Shown: positions 1 through 10,960, counted from the first letter of the stretch. The stretch: DNA of 64,000 bases from Cunninghamia lanceolata (GCA_027924645.1 BSBN01000047.1:4836001-4900000), one strand, 5' to 3'. Numbers and translations: made by a program. Notes: a model not told the origin generated them from the letters alone.

Positions 1-1656
1 TTAGGTTTCCATCTACAGTGATTGACTTAACGATGTCTTCCATAGAAGGAGTAGGCTTCTCAACATCAGCCTCTGACTTATGCCTTTTACTTGGCTTTTT
101 CCTTCCGGAGTGTTTCTCCTTAGACACTTTAACCGCTTTAGTGCCTAAGGCCTTCAATTCTTTAACTTCACTATCTGAGTCAGTTTCTTCCTCATCTTCC
201 TTCTCCACACTGACATATGTTCTTTTACCCTTTACCTTTGTCCTTTTTTCTTCCTTACCGGTAGGTTTTTCTTTAGATTTTTGTGCATCAGGTGATGTAC
301 TAGAGGTTGAACTAGAACTCCTAGTAGTCCTTGACTTAGAAAGAGATTTTGTCGGAACACTTCTCTATTCCCTATCTTGCTTCTCCTTCTCAGCTTTCTC
401 TGTCCTTTCCCTGAATTGCCTCATAGCTTCCTTAGTAAGGCCTAGATTCTTAGCCAACTACTCAACTTCTTTCCTCACAGTCCTTTTGATTTTAGGAGCC
501 TTAAATTCAAGATGCAATTTTAGTGAAATCTCTTTATATGTTCCAAATCTCCCTCAACTGGATCCCTAGGCTAGCTCAGCAGATGTTGTGCATATAGCTC
601 CAATACATGTCCATCCACTTCATACCCCATGGGCATGATCCACACAACTCTAGGCTCCACTACTTCCATTTTGTACTGATCAATAGTAACCATAAAACAA
701 ATGGTGTCCTTGTATTTCTCAACCACAACCCTAGGTATTCTCTCCCTAGCCTGCATCATACTCTGGAAATTTTTGAAGAATCCCCAAAGTGCAATTTTTT
801 GTGCATCATAATTACCCAAACAACTCAAATGATTTCTAACCTGGACTGCTACCAGTTGGTTGTTGGACCAATATATATTCTTATTCCCAGGGAGCTCACT
901 CAAGAAATAAAAGAAAAGACACATGATTAGCATACGATATTTGAATGAGTACTTCTTGTCCTTCTTTATCTTGCTTTGGTTCTCCATAAGTTGGTTCAAC
1001 AATAGTTCATAGAGATCATAGTATGCATTCTCTTTTACCATCTAATATGCAGTATAGATGGATGTTCCGGACACTAAATTTTCTCTGCTAGAGATTTATA
1101 TCTTGTACCCTATTACCATCAATGCGAATCTAACCCCATGATCCTCTATATCATTTATAGTCATAGCTCTCTTATCAGATTTTGATTCAGTTGCCTCTCT
1201 GACTTCCTGATTCTTCACAGCCTTCAACTGAGGTAGAGTACCAGTTGAATTCAATCATGTAACTAGCCTTATTACATCTTTTGTGATCTTGAACGGATGA
1301 TTCAGCCATAAAAATTCATCATGGATATAGCTCAAAACATACCGGACCCACTCATCCTCTATGAAACTCAGAAACTCAACAAATTGTATAAAATTCTTGT
1401 CTTTCAGGACTTTGTACTCTAGTTTGAGCTCAAAATCCTCACCTTTTAAGTGATTGATGAATAGATCAACAAACCTTGAGTCACCATGCTCCTCTAGAGG
1501 CACGTGAATGTAAGCTCTAATATCCTCTATGTGAAGAACTCCATATGGAACCCCAGAAAATGCTCCCATTGGATCAACTTTAGTGGACTTGAAGGGGTGC
1601 TTTTTAAACTTCAGCCTAGGTCACTTAGTGATGTTCACAACCAAAGGTGAAGCCAT
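1..1656 (-). pseudogene. ORF2-like protein of element H, N-terminal half, broken
   Basis: Homologue of the 1044-residue ORF2 of element A, cut by the window edge at about residue 550. The start ATG (1656-1654) corresponds to the ORF2-A start. Conserved blocks in order include FKKHPFKSTKVDPMGAFSG, GVLHIEDIRAYIHV, DEWVRYVLSYIHDEFLWL, a block matching the A-copy segment around residue 300 (YFKNFQSMMQARERIP), WIMPMGYEVDGHVLELYAQH, and finally VKSITVDGNL at the edge. Several in-frame stops (for example TGA shortly after the start) show it is dead. A Lys/Glu/Ser-rich disordered stretch follows the globular domain, as in A. The function of this family is unknown to me. Because H is diverged in DNA but keeps these blocks, ORF2 is an old part of the family. 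Confidence 0.75.
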
Positions 1657-2229
1657 TTCAAAAGATTACAAGTTCAAAGCTTTGCAGAGAAATACCTTTT
1701 TCTTCATGGAATTAGAGTTAGCTGTCGAATTCATTTTTTGCACTTCAAATCTCTAAAATTTTAGCTCAAGCGCTCTTCTCCTTGTTCTCTTCAAATGCAA
1801 AGTGATTTAAAAGTTTGAGTGAATGACCTTTTATCCTCTGCAAAACCTAATTCTTCATTGTAATAAATTCCTTGCCCTAATTCATCTAGTTACTCTATTT
1901 CTGAATAGAGTCAATCTTTAATTGCTCCGCAATCGATCGCATTAGCTTCTTTTCTTCCAAAATTTGCTTCAACAGTTCTACAATAGGCTTCTTTATCTTC
2001 ATTCATCATGCTAGATTCAGGTACCCACTTTCTGGTAGGGGGAATTAGATTTTCAATGTAGCTCCCCCTGAGCCAGAGCTCCTATTTCAATTCCCAGAGG
2101 AATTATCAGCACCGGATTCCAATGCTGACTCATCACTATCATTCATTACACTTTTCTTCACCCCTGTTTTGTTCATTTCATTTTGGATCTCATTCACATC
2201 TACTTTTCTCTTTCCTTTGTCCAACTTCT
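1657..2229 (-). other. Spacer between ORF1 and ORF2 of element H
   Basis: No coding signal. The part next to ORF2 resembles the leader before ORF2 in A and B (ATTAGG..TTTGC followed by GGATAAAAGG). Unlike A and B, I cannot see the copia-LTR-like block that occupies the first part of their spacer. Confidence 0.5.
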
Positions 2230-3304
2230 ACTCTATTTTTCCTTTACCTGCATTTGAGTTCTCCTTTTTGCTTCTGCAAAATTTAGCAATATGTCAGTAT
2301 TTGTTGCAGTTGAAACACACAATCTTATTTTTTTGACAATCACATGTTGGAGCAGGTTTAGATCTACATTGTATTGCAATATGCCCAAACTTATTGCAAG
2401 TAAACCATCTTCCATTAAACACTTGTTTGTTCTTAGGCAAATTCCTTGATCCACTTCTACATTCTTCAGCCTTATGACCTATATTTTTGTAATTAAAGCA
2501 TTGATCGAAGAAAGATGATGCATTTTGATTCACTTTGCTTTTGCATTGATTAGCTCTATGACCATACTTATTGCATTTGAAACAATTTCCATTGAAAGAT
2601 TGATACCTTTGAGCATTAGGTTGTCTTACCAGAGGTCTTCTAGGATTCCTTCTTTGTTTTCTTGCTTCATGATTTCTTTGACCGAATCTAGAGCTTTCAC
2701 CTTTCTCAAATCCCAGACCATGCTTATCATCTTCCTTCTTCTGACTATCAAGAAACACCTCAAGTTTAGATGAACTTATCTTGAATTTCTCTTTATTTTC
2801 ATTTGCAGCTTCTATGTCATGTTTGAGAATGACAATTTGTCTTTCAAGTTGATCCTCATTAGCCCTAGTTTCTTGTAGATCAGATTCTAGATGACCAATT
2901 ATTCTGTCCAATCTATAGCTCTCTTTTGTTCTTTCTTTCAGAGATTGATTCAATTTTTCCTTAGTCTTCTTTCTTTCTTCAATTTCCTTGGTTAGCCTCA
3001 TCACCCCAGATTCCATCTCATGTTATAAGACAAACAATTCTTTTGCTAACTTCTCACATTCCTTTGTCTTCTTCTTTAGGGCCTCATCCATGTCATTGTC
3101 TTCATTCTGATTTGGTAGCTGATGAAGTAGCTCCTTTCTTTTTTCATTAGAATTTCTCAGTTGTCCTTTTAAGGTCTCAATGAAATCTTCAGTATCTTTA
3201 AGGTTCTCTTGAAGATCTTTGATTTCTGCTCTGGATAGGTCAAGATCATCTAAGACTACTTGAAGTTGTTGATTGATGCTATCAGAATATTTGGATGAAC
3301 CCAT
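2230..3304 (-). pseudogene. ORF1 of element H: coiled-coil plus CCHC zinc-knuckle gag-like protein, broken
   Basis: The start at 3304 (MGSSKYSD) sits in the same leader context as ORF1 of A. The N-terminal two-thirds is a long heptad-rich coiled coil, followed by the linker LGFEKGESS (A has LGYEKGESS) and an Arg-rich stretch. Four zinc-knuckle positions follow: CFKCNKYGHRANQC is intact; the second has Cys to Tyr (CFNYKNIGHKAEEC); the third has lost its first Cys (WFTCNKFGHIAIQC); the fourth carries a stop in place of Gly. Another stop (TAA) replaces Arg near 3020. No UBN2 capsid domain precedes the coiled coil. Known: CCHC knuckles bind RNA in retroelement nucleocapsids. Inferred: this is a gag-derived RNA-binding protein, now dead. 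Confidence 0.8.
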
Positions 3305-3358
3305 TGAAATACCTTCCCAGATCTTCCTCAAGTTGTTAAACTTCTTACAAGGAACCAG

Positions 3359-3370
3359 GCTCTGATACCA
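3359..3370 (-). other. Primer-binding site of element H (initiator tRNA-Met type)
   Basis: On the minus strand reads TGGTATCAGAGC, two bases downstream of the LTR end. This is the plant copia primer site complementary to initiator tRNA-Met. Confidence 0.85.
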
Positions 3371-3372
3371 AT

Positions 3373-4503
3373 TGTTGAAATTAGGGCGGCCAAATGAGAG
3401 GGGAGTGAATCAGTTGTCTCAAAACTTTATCTTTTTCTATATTTAATTTTATTTACAACTTATTAATAGATTAATGATATAACCATGAAATCATGAATCA
3501 ACAACACATGAGCAGAAACATAGTCAACACACATAACACCAAGATTTTTACATAGAAACCTAGTTAAGGGAAAAACCATGGTGGGGGTTAACCCACAAAA
3601 TTTTATACTTTATTAAAAGTATTACAAAATGGGAAGGCACATGCCTTTGGGCACACTGCCCAGGGGTCACTACTCAAAGGAGGCTCACTACCTACAAAGT
3701 TGATTACAAGAGTTCACTGAAATGTTTGAACTAAAGAAAACCATCTAACTATGCAAAATTATAGTTTTGGTTAAGCTTAGTACACTGACTTTACACACTT
3801 CATCTCTTTCTACCCTGCTTTACTGTTCTGCCATGATCTGGAGCTTAGATCTCCTTGCTTTGCACTTGATACTACTATTCTTCACACCTATCCCTTCATA
3901 TTCACTCTCCCATATTTGAAAATGCTTGAATCCATCGATCATATATATCCTCTACATGAAATTACATCAACTGTAGTTGGCCTTAAGAAAACTTGGAAAC
4001 TATTTCAAGAACACTATTATGTCAGCTGAATCCATGCACAAACATCAATGCAGACCAAGACTTATGTATCCAAGTTACCTCACATGTTGGTCAATACCAC
4101 TAGATCTCATAAACTACTTGACCAATCACTTCTCTTCATCCACACAAGGATCAAACACCTAGTTGGCCTGTTCTTCATCAGACTGAACTGTCTCACCAAA
4201 ACTTGATACTCAGATGCTTGTAACTTACAATCCCTTCATAACCAGAGGCTAAAATAATGAATTTAGGCAGCCTTGACATCCCCTAACATTCCCTCAGATC
4301 TGTAGCTCAATATGATTACCTGTGAAGAAATGTAGACCAAAATGTTGAACCCTGTCATATGCTATGTTCTTGTCTATCCAGACTTAGACAAATCTGTAGT
4401 TTGACTTCCGGTATGATCCACTGATACAACACAGATGTGTAAGATAGATTTATTTGCCATAAATGACAACATCTGACATGCCTAGCAATGCCTCTTGCCA
4501 ACA
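3373..4503 (-). repeat. 5' LTR of element H
   Basis: Minus-strand LTR of about 1131 bp, TGTTGGCAAGAG...TTTCAACA. The start matches the A-family LTR start, including the nearby TTGTCATT.ATGGCAA block. A TATATAT stretch near 3940-3948 lies where A has its TATATATAG promoter element. The end has the C-rich block before the primer site, but the hairpin seen in other copies is weaker here (CAACTGA against TCATTTG). The base run right of the LTR (AGAAA, 4504-4508) would be one target-duplication copy; its partner is outside the window. Confidence 0.75.
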
Positions 4504-4822
4504 AGAAATTCATATGATCAGGACTACAAGTAACCAAGTTGGAGAAATCAGAGGAATATTAATGCAATACAAAACTCAAATATTGACAGTCCATCCTATG
4601 AAAATAGCTATAATAATGATGAAAGAGACTAGTTTGGAGGCTATAGAGGAGGCAGAGGCTATGGAAGAGATCAAAGAAGGAGAGAGGATGCCACATGCTT
4701 CAATTGCAGTAAGTTAGGATATTTTTCTAATAAATGTTGGGTTGAAAAGAAGACACAATGTTCATTTTGTAATAGCATAGAGCATGACCTATTCTCTTGT
4801 GAGAGAGCACAACTGTTATGTT
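4504..4822 (+). pseudogene. Fragment of a retroelement gag (nucleocapsid part)
   Basis: One frame, starting at the edge of element H, reads an Asn/Ser/Tyr-rich stretch, then an Arg-Gly-rich stretch (GGYRGGRGYGRDQRRR), then two knuckle-like motifs: CFNCSKLGYFSNKC (His position occupied by Tyr) and CSFCNSIEHDLFSC. Two in-frame stops precede the RG stretch. The composition is typical of a gag C-terminus from a family unlike the other elements here. Element H probably inserted into it, so the N-terminal half would lie left of the window. No other domain of this element is visible. Confidence 0.55.
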
Positions 4823-4860
4823 GGAAAATGTACCCTTGGGGGCGTTTTGCTCTTAAGGTT

Positions 4861-5923
4861 TGTTGGTTTTTTCCCAAACTGGATGCTTACTCCCAAATTT
4901 CCCTACAAGGTAGCCATCAATGATCAACAGGATCTCTGGGCCAGGGGCCAACAGTATAGGAGATAGACTCTATTTTTATCTCCTCTTCTTCTTCAGGCTC
5001 TGCAAAACCTAGGGGGGATTCCCTACTCAACATCCATGAGAATATGCATACAAAGGCTAGGATGCTGACATGAAGAAGATAAGTCCTCCTGTAAGTAGAC
5101 CAAAACTGCAAGATAAGAGCAAAGGGGCTAGCTTTGGGCCTATTTTCAGTTGTAGACAAAGGACTTGGGATGCTAAAACTAATTCTACTGTCCTAATGGT
5201 TGTTTTGGAGTTTGATTTTGATGTTGTGTTTGGATGCAGAGCTGGACCTGGTGTATAACCTCAACACAGAGCTAGATTGGTGCCTATCCAGGGCTTGGAG
5301 TCAGCAGACATACACATGCAAATGTTTAGCATAAACACAATAAAACTAGATTTCAAGGGGATTTCATCATATTTGCCTTACAAATATATCCCAGAATAGA
5401 GTGTTTATACATCTCTACTTATGATATCCTTACTGCAATATACTTTCCTCAATACTTAACCTGAAAATAGTTTAATCTATGCCTTGAATAGAGGTTAAGA
5501 GATCAAGCATTCAATATAGTAAACCTATATCCTAGAACCCAAGACAGCCCTTAGATATCCAGATTCAAAAGGAAAGCATATTCAATACAGGAGACAAACA
5601 ACAAAACACATGAAATATAGCATTACTCATTTAAATCAGCATGAAACCAATGAATTTATGCACAAAACATAAGACATGAGACTCATAGACTCACAAAATC
5701 CACTGCACGGAGCAACCAGGTCAGTTATATTGTATTATAGAGCCAGAAAATGTCCAACTTTCAACAACCTTGAATTGAATAGCATCATCTACTTATAAAG
5801 CAAGATGATGTACTCCCTCATTAATCATATGGCAGTCCCCAACACATTACTAGGTACAGTGCATCGCCAGGGGGCGCCGGAAACATTCAATGCAGCCGCA
5901 CAGACAGGAAGGAAGGGGCAAGT
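4861..5923 (-). repeat. Diverged inverted partial LTR of family I
   Basis: Read on the minus strand, this aligns by eye with the last ~1.06 kb of the family I LTR: shared blocks include the GTGCGGCTGCATTGAATG segment, GAGGTTGTTGAA, TTCATG(C/T)TGATATAAAT-like and GATAGGCACCAATCT, and it ends AAAAAACCAACA. Divergence is clearly greater than between the other family I copies. The expected tRNA-Arg primer site is not recognisable beyond 4861. It joins the forward LTR copy head-to-head at about 5923. Positions 4823-4860 hold nothing I recognise. Confidence 0.6.
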
Positions 5924-5998
5924 GAGATCTTGCCTGTCCTTTCCCTCCTATCTGTGCGGCTGCATTGAATCTTTTCGGCACCCCTGGCAGTGCATTAT
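5860..5998. repeat. Palindromic head-to-head LTR junction
   Basis: About 65 bp on each side of a centre near 5923 are inverted copies: CATTCAATGCAGCCGCACAG on the left and CTGTGCGGCTGCATTGAAT on the right, with GGCAAG/CTTGCC flanking a 6-bp centre. Both arms start at the same internal LTR position, so each lacks the upstream LTR part. Confidence 0.75.
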
Positions 5999-6989
5999 AT
6001 CCGGTCGTATCTTTGGGGGGTTGCCCTACAATTAATGTAAGGAGGGTCCATCTTCCTACTTTTTAAGGAGGACTGTGTGACCCATTTAGAGGTTGTTGAA
6101 GGCCTGGGAATTTTTTGTGTAAATAATGAAGAACAGGGCATGATCTTGGTTGTTTTATCCCATTTTGGAGTTTATGTGTTGCATCATGAATGTATTTTGC
6201 ACATATTTTCAATTTCATGTTGATATAAATGAAAAATGCTATATTGCATGTGTCTATCTGCTTGTCTCCATTTGCTGCATGTTATTCTCCTTCTTTTGAA
6301 TCTATTTGCTAAGGGTTTCATAGATTCTAGGGTATAGATGTCTATACTGCATGTCTGATCTCTAACTTCCATTCAAGGAGTGGATTAAATTGTTTTAGGT
6401 CAAGCATGGAGAAGGTTGCATGTCAGCAGGGATATTTGTAAGTAGAGGCAGTTAGATACCCATTCTTGGGTGATGTTTGTAAGGCAAGCATCAGTTCAAC
6501 CCCCTGAAACTTGAGTGAAAGTTGCAAACCATCTATTGTATACATCTAGTTGACTCCTTGCCCAATGGATAGACACCAATCTGCTCCTGGGTCAGTAGTT
6601 ATGAGCCAAAACCCCTTGTCTTGCATCTAGGACATTATGTCCACCCATCTCATCACTTCCACTTGTTAGTGTAGGAGTAGGATTAGGAACCCCCTACATA
6701 CTCTCATACCCAACCAGACACATATGTCCAAGAATGTTGCCAACTTTGTGATCTATCATACAGATCTTGGTCCATACATGAGAGTATTCTGCATGTTATT
6801 GTCAAGTTAGATCTTTCTATCATTGAGCTAGTCAAGGTTACATCTTTAGCTATAGGGATACCCCCTTGGTGCGGCAGAACCAGAAGTGAAGGGGAGGCGG
6901 CTCACGCAACCTCCTGTATTAGTTGGTTGAATCTGCCTATGCATTAGAAGTGGCAAACCCTAATGCTGATTCAGAAGAAAAAACCAACA
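5924..6989 (+). repeat. Truncated 5' LTR of element I
   Basis: Closely matches the 3' ~1.06 kb of the LTR at 9406-19730, ending AAAAAACCAACA immediately before the primer site. Its upstream ~1.8 kb, including the G-box array, is missing because of the inverted junction at 5923. Confidence 0.8.
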
Positions 6990-7147
6990 AAATGGCGACT
7001 CCGCTGGGGAGTTGATTTAAAAGAATAATATCTGTGTGCCCATCTGAGTTGCAACAAAATGGCGACTCTACTAGGGATGGATTGATAAAAAAGTAATGTA
7101 TTTGTGGCCCATCTGAGTCACTAACAAAATGATGCTCTGCTGGTGGA
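6986..7147 (+). repeat. Triplicated primer-binding-site repeat
   Basis: Three tandem units, starting near 6986, 7053 and 7123 (periods 67 and 70 bp), each begin AACAAAATG(G)CGACTC-like and end with CCCATCTGAGT. The first holds TGGCGACTCCGCTGGGGA, the expected complement of a plant tRNA-Arg 3' end. The second is TGGCGACTCTACTAGGGA, and the third is degenerate. Only the first is directly after the LTR. The first two units also follow the LTR at 19731, so the duplication predates the copies here. Confidence 0.8.
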
Positions 7148-7380
7148 ATGAACCTGGAAAAGTAGCTTTCAGTTGTTGAAAATTTTGTCCTCTCTAGAGA
7201 GGTGGCGACTCTGCAAAAAGATCTGAATGCACATGAAAGATAGATGTATGTGATGTGACAAAGATGTACATATTTCTGCATCTGAATGAGAAAAGGTACC
7301 TAACTTCTTCTCCTTTATATTTGTTGTTTACTGCATAAGTTAGATGCCAGGGGAAACCTTAGGTCTTAGGCAATCATAGG

Positions 7381-9269
7381 ATGTCTAAGATGGAAATTTT
7401 TTTGAATCCAAATATGTATTATCCCATACTCAGTCAAGAAGGGGATGATATGTTGACAAAAAGAATAGAAGAGATAAAAAATAGGTTGATATTCTTAGAG
7501 GCTAGGCAGGCCCAATTAAATCATGATAACTTTGTTGTATCTGCCAGTCAAAAAGTTAAACCTCTTGTTAGCCCTTTTGATCCTTTGTATGACCAACTGG
7601 ATTTGTCATGGGTTGACTATAAAGTAGAAAGTATGCCTGCTAGGATATACTGTCAGATGCCTAGATTTAGTGGTCACAGTGTGTGTGATGGGGGTGCACA
7701 TATCAAAATTTTTGTAGTTTTATGGAAAAACATGCATTTAGAGATGAGGATATGTGGATGAGGTTTTTTGTTAGATCCTTTGATGCAAAAGCTAGAGATT
7801 GGTATTTGAGCTTTCCAAAGAGATCCTTTGCCTATTGGGATGAGCTTGCTGACTGTTTCAAAGAAGAATTTGCAAAAGAACCAGCTGATCTTGTTGCAGA
7901 ATTGATAAAAATCAGAAAACAAGATGAAGAGCCATGTGTTGTTTTCAGTCATAGGTTTGCATTAGCCCTTTCACAAGTCCCTGAAAGTTTCAGACCTGAT
8001 ATTTCAGCCTGTGTTGGCATATTCTTTGAAGCTTTTGAGGAGGGCTCTAGTGCACTGCTGAGGGATTTCAAGGTGACAAGTATGTAGATGGCATACAAAT
8101 TTTTAGAAAATGTAGAAGAAATGAGAAAAGAGCACCTGCTAAAATCCCTGTCCCCATGCTTTGGTGTGAATAGTGGTTATGAAGCTGCAAATGACCAAAT
8201 GATTAAGGCATCATGTGAAGATAAAAGTGAAAATGAGAAGATAGATACTATTGATGCCAGTGAAAGGATCAATAATGAGGACTCCCATTGCAATGTTGAG
8301 GCATCTGGCCATGAAAATAATGATGTGGTTGTGGACAGCAATGAGCAACTTTTTGAATGGATTTGTCGAGATAATTGTGAGTATTGTACTCAAGACAAAG
8401 AAGATATAAGCAAACAGAGAAATAGTTCCATGTGTGAACCATTGCCTTCTTTTCAAACACATGGAGATGATGAAGAGCAATCAGAGATTGAAACAAGTGC
8501 TAGTGCAGAGCATGATTATTCTTTATTTGATGGTTGTTTTGCTTATGACACACAGGCTGATACTCCTCCACAAAATGAATCCATTAGTGATGAAGATGCA
8601 TGTTCTGCTACCCATGAACCAATGGCATACCATGATGAAACTGATGCACTTGGGTCACCCATTTATGACACATATGGTGATGAGGATCTATCTAAGTATG
8701 GTGAGGATCTAGACATTATTTTTTATTTGGATTCTGTTTCTCATCCTGATGAAAGAGAGGCTAACATACATCAGGTAAGTGATTGTAAAAATGTGCCTGA
8801 TTGTAAAGAGGTGCCAGAGCCTGATCTTTTCCAGCTTGGTGTACTTGATGATTGTGTGCATGATGTGCACAATTCTAAATTTGAAATCTTTTCTTTTGAT
8901 GTGCCAACATATGATACAATGAGCCCTGATCTTCCTAGCTGCAAGATGGACTTTGAGTGTTTTCTATTTTTAGTCCAGCTAGGAGATCATTTTACAATGC
9001 ATACTGCTGATGTAGATGATGATAAGTGTTACGTACCATTTGAGTATGCATTGTGTGATGAACACTACATCCACTTGTCACAGGATGCTGAAGGTTGTCT
9101 GCATAGGGGTGACAGTGATAAGCTAGATCAGAGGGTTAAATATGTAGATGGCAAGGTTTATTTGTGGGTAAGTCATGACAGTATCTCCAGGCTTGACCCA
9201 GTACATGCAGATGAAAACAAGACATTTGACAAGGGGAGATACAGGTTTTTCTTTTCTTGGTGGCCTTAG
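7381..9269 (+). pseudogene. Ty3/gypsy-type gag of element I, broken
   Basis: The N-terminal segment (from 7381) has a short coiled coil and ends in CQMPRFSGHS. A one-base frameshift in an A/T run near 7711 moves to the frame carrying the retrotransposon-gag core: FRDEDMWMRFFVRSFDAKA, then RDWYLSFPKRSFAYWDEL. This matches the classic pattern of the family, with a conserved Trp-Tyr and a following Phe-rich helix. A TAG at 8085 interrupts the same frame, which then stays open for 393 codons to 9269. That tail is very acidic, Asp/Glu/Ser/His-rich and Cys-containing, has no CCHC knuckle, and ends in an aromatic run FFFSWWP. No pol follows. Known: gag forms the particle. Inferred: I was already pol-less or was truncated after gag. 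Nothing identifies the acidic tail. Confidence 0.7.
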
Positions 9270-9310
9270 GCCATCAAGTGTGTTTGGTGTTGCAGGTCAG
9301 TGCAGTATTT

Positions 9311-9383
9311 GACTCTGTGCCCAATGGATAAGGGACTGGTCTGCATCCCAGAGATCTGAGGTTCTCACTGCAGTCTTGCGTCT
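9311..9383 (+). pseudogene. tRNA-Arg-like sequence (degenerate)
   Basis: A 73-nt stretch starting GACTCTGTGCCCAATGGATA, with CTGGTCTGC and CCAGAGATC in the anticodon-arm region, GGTTC in the T-arm position and GCGTC at the end. From memory of plant tRNA-Arg sequences (GACTCCG acceptor, GCCCAATGGATAAGG D arm), length and block order agree. One base is missing in the D stem, and the 3' acceptor strand no longer pairs fully. It lies 23 bp before the LTR at 9406. The cognate tRNA would be the one whose 3' end pairs with the element I primer site. It is not a functional tRNA gene as it stands. Confidence 0.45.
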
Positions 9384-9679
9384 GCACGTCCCCAATCAGA
9401 GCCTATGTTAGTAATAATTTATGTTTGGGGTTTTGAGTCAGGTCTCCTCCCAAAAATCCAAAAATCCTGACACATTTTGGCCCCTGCAGTTGTTAAAAAT
9501 GCCAGAAATCAGTTAAGGTGCAAGTCAAAATATGCTATGGCAGGTCAGAAATATCCATTGGCCCCTGAAAATTGATAAAAATTGGGTCAAATGCATAAAA
9601 AATGCATATCAAGTCACAGTTTACAGTTACTGTGAATGTTTCTGAGAGTGGCTGAGAGGGTCTCATGTTTTAAAGTGCC

Positions 9680-10960
9680 GCAGGTCTGCCAAGTGTCGAG
9701 CCCCTGTTCGTGTCACGCTTTTGTTTCTAACGAGTAACTTCAACGCGGAAGACGCCACATGGCAGTGGCTGTTTCTATTGTTGCTTTAAGTTACTGGCAA
9801 CGTGGAGCTTGCCAGGTGTTAGTCTCCGTCGATGTTTCAAAGACCCTTTAAATGTTTTTATTATGTTTCAAGCTGCTCCCCGCGGAAGATGCCATGTGTC
9901 GTCAGCCGAGACACTCCCAATATGTTTCTATGTGCGCGCGGGAGGTGCCATGTGTCTTTAGCGGTGGCTACGGAGCGTGACAAGTGTCAACCCCCGTGTA
10001 ATGTTTCTTGTTTATTTTGGTGCTAAGTGAAGACGCAGGGGTGGGTCCCAGTGAAGGGTCTGAGAGCTGCGGATCATGCCACGTGTATTTCATGTTTCCG
10101 GCACAGTTTCTAGTTACTTTACGCGGAAAGTGCCGCGTTTCACTTGCGGAGGCATGTTTCAGAAAGTTTCTAAGCTGCTGCAAACAGTGCCACGTGCCCT
10201 TGGTTGTGACTGCGGAGGCCGACACGTGTTGGCCTCTACCTTGTTTCTTTTTTGTTTCAATGTGTGGTGAAGTGAGGGTGGGTCCCGGTTTGGTAAGTCC
10301 CTGCTGCGGGTGGTGACAGGTGTTGGCCTCTGCTTGAGTTCTGAGGGACCCTTTCATTGTTTCTAAGTGTGGCAGAAGGCGCCAAGTGTCACTATGTAGG
10401 GGGCACTCGCTAAAGTTTTAGGAGGCCCGTGGAAGGCGCCACGTGGTGGCTTTTGCGAGAGTTTCAAAAAGTTTCTGAATGTTTCAAGAGATGCTGCGGA
10501 GCTTGACAAGTGTTGGCTTCTGCGGGCTTGCCCCTGTTTCCCTTTTACGATGGCAAGTGGGAGTTTGTGGGCCCCAGTTTTAATGTGTCTCATGTTTCAA
10601 ATGCCTCGGGTTGCGACAAGTGTCACCTGTGGAGGCCACTTCATTTAAAGACATAGTTTTAATGGGCGCTGCGGAGCTCGACATGTGGCTGCTTCCACAT
10701 GAGTCCCAATATTGTTTCAAGTGTTTCTCAAGAGACCGCGGAGCCTGCCATGTGTTTGTCTCTGCCAAGCTTCTGCTGGAGTTTCATGAAAGGGTCTTAG
10801 TGTTTCAAGGGGGACCGCAGGGGTTGCCACCTGTGTTGATTGTTGATACTGCGGAGGCTGCCACGTGTCCTCCTTTTTTGTGAAAGGCAAATGAGCTATG
10901 GAAAAGTCAGCGGTAGAAACTTGGGGTGTCTACGTGGCACATGTTTATTGGTCTCGACTC
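9680..10960. promoter_or_regulatory. Degenerate array of G-box/ABRE-like units in the family I LTR
   Basis: Roughly 18-20 units, spaced about 50-80 bp, share the core (T/G)GCCACGTGT or GACAAGTGT next to TGCGGAG and TTTC(T)AA spacers. Exact CACGTG palindromes are at 10080, 10191, 10223, 10440 and 10862. Most others differ by one C-to-T or G-to-A change (CATGTG, CAAGTG), as expected if CpG sites decayed. CACGTG with GGC flanks is the binding core of plant bZIP and bHLH factors (G-box/ABRE). That the array acts as an enhancer is inferred. Confidence 0.6.

Larger units (their letters stand above)
1..4503 (-). mobile_element. Element H: partial pol-less two-ORF LTR retrotransposon
   Basis: Minus-strand element entering from the left edge; its 3' part and 3' LTR lie outside the window. 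Read on the minus strand, the order is LTR (4503-3373), tRNA-Met primer site, coiled-coil/zinc-knuckle ORF1 (3304-2230), spacer, then the start of ORF2 (1656 down to 1). This is the same order as elements A and B, and its LTR also begins TGTTGGCAAGAG. Nucleotide divergence from A is high and both ORFs carry stops, so H is an old, separate lineage of the family. No protease, integrase or reverse transcriptase is seen in the visible part. Confidence 0.8.

Noticed and set aside
18..569. Open plus-strand frame of 183 codons, Ser/Leu/Phe-rich
   Set aside because: It is the antisense of the Lys/Glu/Ser-rich disordered part of the ORF2 remnant on the minus strand.
4861..5159. Open frames continuing from the gag fragment into 4861-5160, including an 80-codon minus frame
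   Set aside because: The DNA is better explained as the end of a diverged inverted LTR, and no conserved protein motif is present.
9311..9383. Functional tRNA gene
   Set aside because: The acceptor stem and D stem do not pair fully, so it was recorded only as a tRNA-like remnant.
10008..10883. Overlapping Cys-rich small frames in the G-box array, on both strands
   Set aside because: They follow the repeat units, are open on both strands, and do not stay in frame between the two LTR arms.
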